Positions 9,153 through 17,840 of a stretch of DNA of 64,000 nt are shown in pieces (the first letter of the stretch is position 1; every line of letters starts with the position of its first letter). The notes under the pieces were generated by a model. It saw nothing but the letters and a program-made list of their open reading frames with translations, searched no databases and was not told the origin of the DNA. The translations under genes were made by a program, and so were the position numbers. Source of the DNA: CAIYTF01 sp963664845 (GTDB lineage: Bacteria; Bacteroidota; Ignavibacteria; Ignavibacteriales; Ignavibacteriaceae); assembly GCA_963664845.1 (NCBI GenBank), contig OY761615.1, forward strand, positions 5,332,001-5,396,000, given 5' to 3'.

Positions 9153-9251
9153 TTGCAATTGGATTTTTTTTCAAAAGCTGGATGGCTCCTTGAATAAGGG
9201 GCCGGTGGTTTGAATAAGCTGATTAAACAATAATGAGGAGCATTTTCAGGA

Positions 9252-10271
9252 TTGATCAATATACTAAGTAAAATACCGACAATAAAACTTGCCAATCTTC
9301 CAACCCCGTTGGAAGAAGTGCCCAGGCTCGCGAATAAAATAGGGATCTCTAAATTATATTTCAAAAGGGATGATCTCACCGGACTTGCCGGCGGCGGGAA
9401 CAAAGCCAGAAAACTGGAATACGATTTTTATGAAATTGTTAATGGCGGTTTTGACGTTGTGATCACGGCAGGAGGAATTCAATCTAATCATGCCCGTATG
9501 ACCGCAGCTGCAGCACGAAAACTTGGACTTGATGTCAAACTGGTGCTAGGCGGACCGGATTTCCAGCTTTTAAAAGGAAATTTGCTTCTTGATGCTCTCT
9601 TTGGGGCAGAGATCCGGTATCTTGTTGATGATGACGGGAATGACCAATTGGCCGCCGCGATGGAAAAATGGGCAATTGAATTGTCGGAGAAAGGACATAA
9701 ACCTTACATAATTCCAATCGGGGGAAGCACGGGTTTGGGTGCGCTTGGTTATGTTTAAGCCATGCAGGAGATCGCAGAACAGTTTGGTGACAGTAAAGTT
9801 CAGATAATTATTGGCGTAGGGTCCTGCGGCACTTTTGCTGGAACAATTCTCGGTTGTAAGCTGTTTTTTTCTAATGCACGTGTCATGGGAATAAGTGTTT
9901 CCAGAACAGCGGACGCAATCAGGAAACGGACTGCTGAGATTATAAGCGAAAGTGCTCAATTAATTAACTGTGCAATTGAAGCCAATTCCTTACCTGTTGA
10001 ATGCTATGATTCTTATTTTACCGAATACGGATTGATGACAAAGGAATGCGAGCAGGCAATTCTTGATTGTGCTTTCCTTGAAGGTATATTGCTCGATCCG
10101 GTCTATACCGGAAAAGTGCTTGCAGGATTGACCGGATTAGTAGAAAATAATACTATAGATTCGACAATTCCGGTTATATTTATACATACCGGTGGAACGC
10201 CGATAATTTTTTCATTTGAATCTGAATTGGGAAATCATGCAAATATTACAAAAATCAGAAAGCAACAATAG
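9252..10271 (+). pseudogene. D-cysteine desulfhydrase/ACC deaminase homologue interrupted by an in-frame TAA
   Basis: Two open segments in the same frame (9252-9758 and 9762-10271) together make one protein of about 339 codons, the normal length for the D-cysteine desulfhydrase/1-aminocyclopropane-1-carboxylate deaminase family of PLP enzymes. The first half carries the PLP-lysine motif GGGNKARKLE (Lys51) and GGIQSNHARMTAAAA; the second carries GVGSCGTFAG and the C-terminal PVIFIHTGGTP. The TAA at 9756-9758 falls in GGSTGLGALGYV-stop-AMQEIAEQ, where the family has an acidic residue, so a single GAA-to-TAA change explains it. The start is a TTG at 9252 preceded by GAGGAG. A downstream ATG at 9768 is internal and unlikely to yield an active enzyme. 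It may be a recent pseudogene, a sequencing error or a readthrough case. Confidence 0.85.
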
Positions 10272-10274
10272 CCA

Positions 10275-11777
10275 ATGAGATGCCTTAAAATTTTATTTTG
10301 TGTCCTGATTGTGTTTTCATTTCACGCCTTGCCTCAGGAGAAGAACTCACCGGTCAAGGATAGTATTTCCTCTCTGATTCAAAAGTTTTCGGACAGGGAT
10401 CCATTTGTGCGGGGTGACGCAGTAACCTTAGTGGTTAAATTAGGAAGTGCCGCTGTTGGGCACCTGGTAATAGCGTTGAACGATAAAAATGACGACACGC
10501 GGCTTTGCTCTGCAATTGCCTTGGGCAGAATAGCCCCGCAGGGAGCAAAGTCAATAACATACCTGGTTGAGGCACTGAAAGACAAAAATCCGGATGTGCG
10601 GTGGTGCAGCGCTATAGCACTTGGGAAATTCAGAACTGACGCTGAATCGGCTGTAGCACCGCTTCTTGCCATGTTGAACGATAGTGACCGGGATACCCGC
10701 TGGGCGGCATATACGGCGCTTCTCAAAATCAATAAAGCATCAATAAACAAAACCCGCGAAATTGGAGAGGTGATCAGGACGATCGAAACCCTCACACCGC
10801 AATTAATGAAAGAACTTAGGGTTCCGGGGGTATCGATAAGCATAATTAAGGATCATAAACTTGCATGGATCAAGAGTTTTGGGTTTTCAGACGCTGCTGA
10901 GAAAAAACCGGTCGACAATAATACCATGTTCGAAGCCTGTTCAATGAGTAAACCTGTGTTTGCGTTTATTGTCTTAAAACTGGTGGAACAGGGTATCTTG
11001 GAACTGGATAAACCGCTATACGACTACCTGCCCGAAGAATTCGTCGGCGAAGATGATGACTTTGCGAAGATGATCACTGCGAGAATGATACTTATTCATA
11101 CTTCCGGTATGCCTAATTGGCGAAGAAGCGGTGATGAAACGGGAGGTCCGTTACCCGTTTATTTTAAGCCTGGCACCAGGTTCAATTATTCCGGTGAGGG
11201 AATGTTTTACCTGCAACGGGTAATTGAACATCTGACAAAGAAACCGCTTGAAACCTTGGCAAAAGAAAGCCTGTTCGATAAGCTCGGATTTTTATCCACC
11301 GGTTATACCTGGACACCTGAGCATGACCGGCAGATTGCTACCGGGCATGACACTTCAGGCGTTCCCAAAGAAAGAAGCAAATATACGCATGCGAACGCAG
11401 CCTACACGCTCTGCACAACTCCGGAAGAATATGCGAAATTTATTATTGAAATAATGAAACATGATAATACGAACGGCGTTTCATTGTCGGGAAAAACGGT
11501 TAATGAGATGGTCAGGCAGCAGGTCCGGGTTGACACGCGCGAGGTAACCGACAGACCGGGACGTGCCCTTGGGTTGTATTCATTCCGGGGACTCGGATGG
11601 GGGATTGACTCCACTATAACCGGAGACATTATATATCACAGCGGGTCAAATCAGTCCGGTTTCAGGTGCTACTCTCAGTTTAGAATGGATGAAGGCAGTG
11701 GTATAGTTATAATGACCAACGGTGCAAACGGCTCCGAGTTGTGGACACGGATCATCAGCAAGGTGGGGGATTTATAA
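10275..11777 (+). CDS. Exported HEAT-repeat and beta-lactamase-fold serine hydrolase fusion
   Basis: A 500-residue protein with a signal peptide (LFCVLIVFSFHALPQ). Residues about 30-165 form four HEAT-type repeats (DPFVRGDAVTLVVKLG, DDTRLCSAIALGRIA, NPDVRWCSAIALGKF, DRDTRWAAYTALLKI). The rest is a class C beta-lactamase/DD-peptidase fold: nucleophile motif SMSK (Ser223, Lys226), YSGEG in place of YxN, and a YHSGSNQSG block in place of KTG. Relatives hydrolyse D-amino-acid peptides, esters or beta-lactams. It starts 3 bases after the broken desulfhydrase gene and is thus in one operon with it. A D-aminopeptidase or carboxypeptidase role would suit the context but is inference. Confidence 0.87.
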   Translation: MRCLKILFCVLIVFSFHALPQEKNSPVKDSISSLIQKFSDRDPFVRGDAVTLVVKLGSAAVGHLVIALNDKNDDTRLCSAIALGRIAPQGAKSITYLVEALKDKNPDVRWCSAIALGKFRTDAESAVAPLLAMLNDSDRDTRWAAYTALLKINKASINKTREIGEVIRTIETLTPQLMKELRVPGVSISIIKDHKLAWIKSFGFSDAAEKKPVDNNTMFEACSMSKPVFAFIVLKLVEQGILELDKPLYDYLPEEFVGEDDDFAKMITARMILIHTSGMPNWRRSGDETGGPLPVYFKPGTRFNYSGEGMFYLQRVIEHLTKKPLETLAKESLFDKLGFLSTGYTWTPEHDRQIATGHDTSGVPKERSKYTHANAAYTLCTTPEEYAKFIIEIMKHDNTNGVSLSGKTVNEMVRQQVRVDTREVTDRPGRALGLYSFRGLGWGIDSTITGDIIYHSGSNQSGFRCYSQFRMDEGSGIVIMTNGANGSELWTRIISKVGDL

Positions 11778-11788
11778 ATTAGCATGTC

Positions 11789-12916
11789 TTAAAGTACTTT
11801 TTCCTCACTGAGCGTATATTTTTTCACCAATTCATCCGGCACCGCGACACCAATGCCGTCTCCTTCTGGTATTTCGATAAATCCCTCAGCATCAAGAGTT
11901 ACTGAGGGCTCGACAATGTCCTCTTTAAAATAGCGGCAGGTTTCTGAGGTATCTCCGGGGATGTTGAAACCGTCCACCGCTTGTAGATGTATATTAAAAG
12001 CTCTTCCAATCCCGGTTTCATCCATGCCGCCGGACCACACACCGATCCCTGAATCAAGGGCATACTTTGCCATCCGGGTTGCCTCCAGCAATCCACCAAC
12101 ACGGCCTTCTTTAATATTTAATATCCGGCAACTCTCTAATTCAATGGCCATCTTTGCGTCTTCCAGACTGTGTATCGACTCATCCAGGCAGAGGGGAGTG
12201 GCTATCTGTCGTTGCAGTTTCGAGTGCAGATAAATATCATCATATGCCAGCGGCTGTTCTATCATTGTCAGGTTAAACTCGTCCAGACGTTTGAGAAGTC
12301 CGCCATCCTCCGGTGTATAATCTCCGTTGGCATCCACCATAAGCTGCAGCGTCGGGAATTTTTCACGAACGGCACGCACCCATTCGTAGTCTTTTCCCTT
12401 TTTAATTTTCATTTTAACGCGGTGATACTTGCGCTCTATGGCTTCTTCCACACTGTCCAACAGTTCAGGTATGGAATCCTGTATCCCGATGCTGATGCCC
12501 GACATGATCTTTTTCTTCGTGCCGCCGAGTAATTTATAAAGTGGGATACCCATTTGCTTTGCTATCAGGTCGAGGATGGCGTTTTCAACAGTAGCCTTGG
12601 CCATATAGTTTCCGCGTACCTGTTTGAACTTTCCTTCAAGTTCGGCGATGGACATTCCCGGCTTCAATAAGGGAAGCAGAAAGTCTTTTATAATATATCT
12701 GGCTGAAATGGTGGTCTCAGGACTGTAAAACGGGTCAGGGTCTGCTACGCATTCACCCCAGCCGGTAACGCCCTCGGATACTATCTTTACCAAAAGTGCT
12801 TCTTTGCAAGACCATGTATACGAACTGATTGAGAATGGCTTAAGAAACGGAAGGCTGACAAGCATTAGGGTTATGCTTTCAAATGAAGAGGGCAGTTTAA
12901 CTTTTGTCATATCCAT
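11789..12916 (-). CDS. N-succinylamino acid racemase / o-succinylbenzoate synthase-type enolase-superfamily enzyme
   Basis: A 375-residue member of the mandelate racemase/muconate lactonizing superfamily. The lid domain (residues 1-130) is followed by a barrel with the acid-base KxK in VKMKIKKG, the metal ligands in MVDANGD, TMIEQP and CLDESI, and the second lysine in NIKEGRVGG. The C-terminal blocks GGMDETGIGRAFN and IPGDTSETCRYF are diagnostic of the NSAR/OSBS group rather than dipeptide epimerases. Members make o-succinylbenzoate for menaquinone and/or racemise N-succinylamino acids. No other men gene is nearby, whereas amino-acid and peptide genes surround it, so NSAR-like racemisation is the better guess. 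It converges on the beta-lactamase-fold gene with an 11-base gap. Confidence 0.85.
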   Translation of the reverse strand: MDMTKVKLPSSFESITLMLVSLPFLKPFSISSYTWSCKEALLVKIVSEGVTGWGECVADPDPFYSPETTISARYIIKDFLLPLLKPGMSIAELEGKFKQVRGNYMAKATVENAILDLIAKQMGIPLYKLLGGTKKKIMSGISIGIQDSIPELLDSVEEAIERKYHRVKMKIKKGKDYEWVRAVREKFPTLQLMVDANGDYTPEDGGLLKRLDEFNLTMIEQPLAYDDIYLHSKLQRQIATPLCLDESIHSLEDAKMAIELESCRILNIKEGRVGGLLEATRMAKYALDSGIGVWSGGMDETGIGRAFNIHLQAVDGFNIPGDTSETCRYFKEDIVEPSVTLDAEGFIEIPEGDGIGVAVPDELVKKYTLSEEKVL

Positions 12917-13161
12917 GAGAAATCCACTTTACTGTAGCAAGTTTTAAATTCGTCACTTAAAAAGTAAATAATATTATGGACATGGCGAAAATTTCGACCG
13001 CACTCCCCATGTCGGGTGGACCCCAGAGCTGTAAGGACGTGACAACGGACACAAAATTATGGGCGCAGACCACCTCCGGCCACAGGATTTGACTCTATAA
13101 AAAAGGAATAGGCATAAATAATCCTTAAAAAATAATTTTTTTTCTTGACAATGCTGAAATA

Positions 13162-13179
13162 TTTTACAAAATTGTAAAA
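13162..13179. promoter_or_regulatory. 18-base palindrome upstream of the M20 peptidase operon
   Basis: Perfect inverted repeat TTTTACAA-AA-TTGTAAAA, 31 bases before the likely ATG of the M20 peptidase gene. A TTGACA-like hexamer lies just upstream at 13145-13150. The position and symmetry fit an operator for the 13.2-16.6 kb operon; the RpiR regulator at 17841 is a candidate ligand, by proximity only. Confidence 0.5.
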
Positions 13180-13210
13180 AACGTTACACAGTTTAAGTGA
13201 ATTGAACTAT

Positions 13211-14311
13211 ATGTTACAGTTATCTACAGAAACGGTTATTCAGAACTTTATTAACCTCTGCCGCTTAGATGCACTTTCGTGTAATGAAAAAGCTGTTGCA
13301 GATCATGCTATTACATTGCTGCAGCAATTGGGGTTATCTCCATACACCGACAGTTCAGCCGCTGATACCGGCAGTAATACGGGTAATGTGATCTGTAAGG
13401 TGGGCACCGGCGGGGACTTCCTGTTATTGTCTCACATGGATACGGCACGTTCAACAAAGGACGTAAAAATTAAACAGGAAAACGGTAAGATCAGCAGTGA
13501 CGGCAACAGTATTCTCGGCAGCGACGACAGGGCCGGGATGGCTTCCATTTTATCCGCTGTACAATTCGCCGTTAACAATAAGGTGCCACTGAAAGATTTT
13601 ACCATTGCCTTTACCGTTTGTGAGGAAACAACCTTGGGTGGTTCCCGTTTCATTCAACTTCCCCGGGAACTGAAAAAAGGATTTGTTTTCGATTCATCCT
13701 ACCGTCCGGGAAAATTTATCTGCTCATCTCCCGGAGCAAAATATATCGAAATACTGATCACCGGCAAAGCATCGCACAGCGGCATCTCCCCGGAAAAAGG
13801 AATTAATGCAATAGCAGCAGCAGCAGCAGCCATCAGTCGGCTTAAACAGGGAAGGCTCGACGATGAAACGTCCATGAATCTTGGAACAATACAAGGCGGC
13901 ACTGCAACAAACGTTATTTCAGAATCAGTTATTATTAAAGGAGAAGTCCGGTCATTCGATAAAGCAAAAGTTGAAAGCGTTACAAAGAATATGAATGAAG
14001 TCTTTATCGAAGAATGTAACCGGATCGGTGCTGTTTTGGATTTCCATGAGCATTGGGATTTCGAGCCCTATACCCACACGGAAAACGCTGAAATTTACCA
14101 GGATATTTCACGTGTTATCACCGGTTGTGGTCTGGTATCAGACCCTAAAGTTTCCTTTGGCGGCAGCGATGCCAATTCACTCAATGCACGGGGGATCCAT
14201 GCCGTTAATATCGGCATCGGGGCACAAAATCCTCACGCGAACGACGAGTTTATCCTCGTTGAAGACCTGCTTATTTCAACTCAAATTGCACTTTCATTAA
14301 TTACGAGGTGA
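13211..14311 (+). CDS. M20-family metallopeptidase (peptidase T/CPG2-like)
   Basis: The frame opens at a TTG at 13202, but the ATG at 13211 gives a normal M20 N-terminus (about 366 residues). The two-zinc ligands are visible: histidine in LSHMDT, bridging aspartate in GSDDRAG, catalytic and ligand glutamates in CEETTLGG, an aspartate in VFDSS and the last histidine in NPHANDE. The dimerisation domain starts at GKASHSGISPEKG. There is no signal peptide, so it acts in the cytoplasm on short peptides or acylated amino acids. Its stop is 2 bases before the start of the secreted S51 peptidase gene, which points to translational coupling. Confidence 0.9.
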   Translation: MLQLSTETVIQNFINLCRLDALSCNEKAVADHAITLLQQLGLSPYTDSSAADTGSNTGNVICKVGTGGDFLLLSHMDTARSTKDVKIKQENGKISSDGNSILGSDDRAGMASILSAVQFAVNNKVPLKDFTIAFTVCEETTLGGSRFIQLPRELKKGFVFDSSYRPGKFICSSPGAKYIEILITGKASHSGISPEKGINAIAAAAAAISRLKQGRLDDETSMNLGTIQGGTATNVISESVIIKGEVRSFDKAKVESVTKNMNEVFIEECNRIGAVLDFHEHWDFEPYTHTENAEIYQDISRVITGCGLVSDPKVSFGGSDANSLNARGIHAVNIGIGAQNPHANDEFILVEDLLISTQIALSLITR

Positions 14312-14313
14312 TC

Positions 14314-15168
14314 ATGAAAAAAATGTTGGTTCTGCTAATCCTTGGCTTATGTTCTCTGTCCGTTTTTTCTCAGCCGAAGGGACATATCTTTGCTATCGGG
14401 GGTGGTTTTAGAAGCTCTGAAATGATGAACCGTTATATCGAACTTGCCGGCGGAAAAAATGCGCACATCGTTGTACTTCCCATGGCCAGTGAGGTTATGG
14501 AAGAATCCGCTGCTGAACATATTGATCAATTCAAACAGTTGGGCTGTACCAATGTTGAAGTGATGATCTTCACAAAGGAAACCGCAGACGATCCTGCTAA
14601 TTTTGCCAAGTTGAAAGACGTTACCGGAGTGTTTTTCGGCGGTGGTGATCAGGTCAAATTGACGGGCGTCCTGCTGGGAACCAAGCTGTTCGACCGGATT
14701 AAAGAAATTTATAACAACGGTGGTGCTATTGGTGGAACAAGCGCAGGTGCGGCAGTGATGAGCGAAGTAATGATCACCGGCGAAGAATTGGTGAACAAAG
14801 ACTCAACACGCAGTTTTGCAATATTCGAAAAAGGGAATGTTGAAGTAAAAAAGGGTTTTGGTTTTGTTACCAAAGCCGTTGTTGATCAACACTTTCTGAT
14901 ACGCAAACGCTATAACCGTATCCTCACTGTGCTGCTTGAACATCCGAATCTTCCCTGTGTGGCAATTGATGAAGCAACTGCTATTTTGGTTAACCCCGAT
15001 GAGACTTTTGAAGTTGTCGGTGACAGTCAGGTGTTGGTGTTCGATGCAACAAAGGCAAAAAATATCCATACTGACGCCAAAGGCAAACTCGCAGGTACGG
15101 ATATAACATTGCATGCGCTATTGCAGGGTGACCGGTTTGATCTTAAGACCAGGACCGTAATTAAATGA
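14314..15168 (+). CDS. Secreted cyanophycinase-type peptidase (S51 family)
   Basis: About 284 residues. The ATG at 14314 follows a GAGG ribosome site by 5 bases; an in-frame GTG at 14308 is less likely. A signal peptide (MLVLLILGLCSLSVFSQ) exports it. The S51 fold is complete: GGGF near the start, GVFFGGGDQ, nucleophile Ser143 in GGTSAGAAV, histidine 193 in DQHFLIRKRYNRI and the CVAIDEATAI block. These are the cyanophycinase motifs; such enzymes cut multi-L-arginyl-poly-L-aspartate into beta-Asp-Arg dipeptides, and extracellular versions are known. Other S51 enzymes cut Asp-X dipeptides, so the substrate needs testing. It overlaps the carrier gene that follows by 4 bases. Confidence 0.92.
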   Translation: MKKMLVLLILGLCSLSVFSQPKGHIFAIGGGFRSSEMMNRYIELAGGKNAHIVVLPMASEVMEESAAEHIDQFKQLGCTNVEVMIFTKETADDPANFAKLKDVTGVFFGGGDQVKLTGVLLGTKLFDRIKEIYNNGGAIGGTSAGAAVMSEVMITGEELVNKDSTRSFAIFEKGNVEVKKGFGFVTKAVVDQHFLIRKRYNRILTVLLEHPNLPCVAIDEATAILVNPDETFEVVGDSQVLVFDATKAKNIHTDAKGKLAGTDITLHALLQGDRFDLKTRTVIK

Positions 15169-16577
15169 AGCGGCCCACGATGAAGTTTACCTTCCGGGTA
15201 CCGAATACGTATATTCTGATCTTCTCGATACTCATATTTATTGCTGTGTTGACCTGGATTCTACCCGGCGGTAACTACCTGCGCTCTGTTGTCAACGGGA
15301 AAGAAGTTGTTGTGCCGAACTCATTTCAATTCGGCGTCAGCAAGCCCCAGGGGTTGTTTGCTCTTTTCATAGCTCCGCTAAAGGGATTCGTTGAAGCATC
15401 GATGATCATTGGCTTCGTGCTGATTGTTGGAGGCGCTTTCAATATTCTTGCCAAAACTGACGCGATAAACTCATTGATCAGTAAGCTTGCCAAAGCTCAT
15501 CAAACATCAAAAACATTGCGGAGATATTTCATTCCGGTGATGCTTCTGTTGTTCTCATTGGGAGGCGCAACCTTTGGCATGAATGAGGAAATTATACCTT
15601 TTGTGCTCATCATTGTGCCGATATGTCTTGCTCTTGGTTACGATTCAATAGTGGGGGTCGCAATTCCGCTTGTTGGAGCGCATATTGGATTTGCAAGCGC
15701 TTTTCTTAATCCTTTTAACGTTGGCATAGCGCAAGGCATTGCCGGAGTTCCACTGTTCTCCGGAATTGGTTACCGTGTTATTTGTTGGGCGCTTTCGACA
15801 ACGCTTTCAATTTTTTTCTTACTCTATTATGTGAAAAAACTTCAGAAAAGGCCGGGCATCAGCCCTACCTTCGAGGAGGATAATGAGAGGAGAAAAAATG
15901 AAAATTTTGCAACTGCATTAACCGGCAGCGGAGTCCTTTCCCTTAGACATAAATTGGTACTCACCACTTTCGCCGGTTCCTTGGTTTTGTTGGTTGTAGG
16001 AGTTGTTCAATTGGGCTGGTATATCGAAGAGATTGCAGGCATGTTTTTTATCATGGGAATTTTGGTCGGCATCATCGGTGGATTATCCAGTGAGGTTCTT
16101 ATTAAGAGTTTTATTGAAGGTGCGAAGGATTTGGTTGGTACGGCATTAATTGTTGCACTCGCCCGGGCAACCCTGGTGATTTCACGTGATGGAAATATTA
16201 TTGATACCATGCTTTATGGGCTTGCACCGTTCATTCAGTCTTCATCACCGGTTTTTGCATCTCAAAAAATGTTTCTTGTGCAGACGATAATTAATTTCTT
16301 TGTGCACTCCGGCAGTGGGCAAGCGGCCCTTACCATGCCAATCATGGCACCACTAGCCGATCTCGCAGGTGTCTCCAGACAAACCGCCATCCTGGCTTTT
16401 CAGTTTGGAGAGTACACCAATATTATTATTCCAACCTCTGCCGTGACCATGGGTGCTCTTTCTATGGCACGGGTCCCTTGGGCTAAATGGGCCAAATGGG
16501 TTGTTCCGTTACAATTGCTTCTTATGTTACTTGGTCTTGTATTGCTTATTCCTCCCAATCTGTTCGGTTGGAGATAG
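15165..16577 (+). CDS. YfcC-family inner-membrane carrier
   Basis: A 470-residue protein with about 12 hydrophobic segments. An N-terminal TWILPGG, GFVLIVGGAFNILAKT, GGATFGMNEE and the C-terminal block SGSGQAALTMPIMAPLAD followed by FQFGEYTNIIIPTSA are the signatures of the YfcC/ion-transporter family (C4-dicarboxylate or arginine/ornithine-type carriers). The ATG overlaps the S51 peptidase stop (ATGA at 15165); a second ATG at 15180 is also possible. Coupling to a cyanophycinase-type gene suggests import of its dipeptide or amino-acid products or exchange of arginine for ornithine; that is inference. Confidence 0.88.
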   Translation: MKRPTMKFTFRVPNTYILIFSILIFIAVLTWILPGGNYLRSVVNGKEVVVPNSFQFGVSKPQGLFALFIAPLKGFVEASMIIGFVLIVGGAFNILAKTDAINSLISKLAKAHQTSKTLRRYFIPVMLLLFSLGGATFGMNEEIIPFVLIIVPICLALGYDSIVGVAIPLVGAHIGFASAFLNPFNVGIAQGIAGVPLFSGIGYRVICWALSTTLSIFFLLYYVKKLQKRPGISPTFEEDNERRKNENFATALTGSGVLSLRHKLVLTTFAGSLVLLVVGVVQLGWYIEEIAGMFFIMGILVGIIGGLSSEVLIKSFIEGAKDLVGTALIVALARATLVISRDGNIIDTMLYGLAPFIQSSSPVFASQKMFLVQTIINFFVHSGSGQAALTMPIMAPLADLAGVSRQTAILAFQFGEYTNIIIPTSAVTMGALSMARVPWAKWAKWVVPLQLLLMLLGLVLLIPPNLFGWR

Positions 16578-16638
16578 GTTACGTAGATTGTGCTTTTGCT
16601 CTAATTAATCATTAATTCATAAATAACCAGGAGTTACG

Positions 16639-17763
16639 ATGAAAAACTTGTTATTTCGAGGAATACTGTTTTTTTGCTGTCTGATTAGTCTTAATACTGT
16701 TGCCAATGCGCAAGTTGACTTGTATTTGGACAGCATTAACGTTTATGTGACCTCATATGGCCGGGTCGGCATATATTCTTTGCCCGACACAATAAGACAA
16801 CTTTGGAAGATGAGTCCACTTGTTGGGCAAGGATTGGGAAAAGTCTGTGATTTGGAAGAGGACTTGGATTATGTGGACACAACGCAGTTGATCGCCAATC
16901 CCAAACTCAGCGATTATGAAATTTATGGTTCCTATAATAATAATTATTCCGGTTTGCCTCCTAATGTGCTGATTAAAGAGAATATTTATTGTTGGAAGAA
17001 TCAGAATTCAATTCTCGTTAAATATACCATAATTAATAATGAGACTACAGCTCTCAGTGAAGTTTTTGGTCTCGAACTTATTCCTGAAATATCGGGCGAA
17101 TACGCGGGTACTGATACAGTATTGTACGATCCGGTCACAAAGATATTCAGTGATCATAAAAAGGAAGCCGTCGGGTTTAAGTTTCTGAATGGTGAACTTA
17201 ATTCGCTTAACAGCTTCATTTACTTAAAAGGTTATAATAACGATACTTCTTTCTGGAATTGGATGACAAACGGGCAAATTACCTCGCCGTTCGTTGTTGA
17301 TCCTGCGGATCCTAATGTCGATGATCCTGTAATCATATCCTCAGTAGGTGCTAAAACGATTGCTGTGGGTGATTCAGCTGTTTACTATGTTGCGGTTGGT
17401 TTTGGTACCACCAAAAACATCATGTTGTACAATATGGGTCTCGCGCAGCAAAAATACAATTTGATCTCTGACGTTAGAAGTGCGAAGAATACAGTTGCTT
17501 CTGGATACAATCTCGCCCGGAATTATCCGAATCCTTTTAATCCATCTACAAGAATTGAGTATTCGGTTCCGACTCGTGGGCTGGTCACTCTCAAGGTATA
17601 CAATACATTGGGAAATGAAGTTGCCACCCTCGTAAACACTGAAAAGCCGGCAGGGAAGTATAGCGTCGATTTCAGTTCCCACAACCTTCCCAGTGGTATA
17701 TATTTCTATACGATACAGTCCGGCAGTTTCAGCCAAACCCGGAAAATGTTATTACTTAAGTAG
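16639..17763 (+). CDS. Secreted T9SS-sorted protein of unknown function
   Basis: A 374-residue protein with a signal peptide (FFCCLISLNTVANAQ) and a C-terminal type IX sorting domain over the last 80 residues (NYPNPFNPSTRIEY, LKVYNTLGNEVATLV, LPSGIYFYTIQSGSF, KMLLLK). The middle 250 residues look beta-rich and have no motif I recognise. A GGAG ribosome site precedes the ATG. It follows the carrier gene by 61 bases and ends at the 17770-17832 hairpin, so it is the last gene of that operon. It may be a surface binding protein for the locus substrate. Confidence 0.85.
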   Translation: MKNLLFRGILFFCCLISLNTVANAQVDLYLDSINVYVTSYGRVGIYSLPDTIRQLWKMSPLVGQGLGKVCDLEEDLDYVDTTQLIANPKLSDYEIYGSYNNNYSGLPPNVLIKENIYCWKNQNSILVKYTIINNETTALSEVFGLELIPEISGEYAGTDTVLYDPVTKIFSDHKKEAVGFKFLNGELNSLNSFIYLKGYNNDTSFWNWMTNGQITSPFVVDPADPNVDDPVIISSVGAKTIAVGDSAVYYVAVGFGTTKNIMLYNMGLAQQKYNLISDVRSAKNTVASGYNLARNYPNPFNPSTRIEYSVPTRGLVTLKVYNTLGNEVATLVNTEKPAGKYSVDFSSHNLPSGIYFYTIQSGSFSQTRKMLLLK

Positions 17764-17769
17764 AGAAGG

Positions 17770-17832
17770 AAAGACTGTCTCAAAAGAAATAATGTGAAAC
17801 GGATGCCCATTTGAACTTTTGAGACAGTCTTT
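17770..17832 (+). terminator. Long perfect hairpin between the T9SS protein and rpiR genes
   Basis: Arms of 17 bases (17770-17786 and 17816-17832, AAAGACTGTCTCAAAAG and its exact complement) with a 29-base loop, followed by TATTTTGAT. It lies directly after the T9SS gene and only 8 bases before the rpiR ATG, so it can end the upstream transcript. The long loop is unusual for an intrinsic terminator, and the element could instead be a small mobile repeat. Confidence 0.6.
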
Positions 17833-17840
17833 ATTTTGAT

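Noticed and set aside
11789..12916. Dipeptide (L-Ala-D/L-Glu) epimerase identity for the enolase-family enzyme
   Set aside because: The C-terminal GGMxETGIGRA and PGDTS motifs belong to the NSAR/OSBS group, not to dipeptide epimerases.
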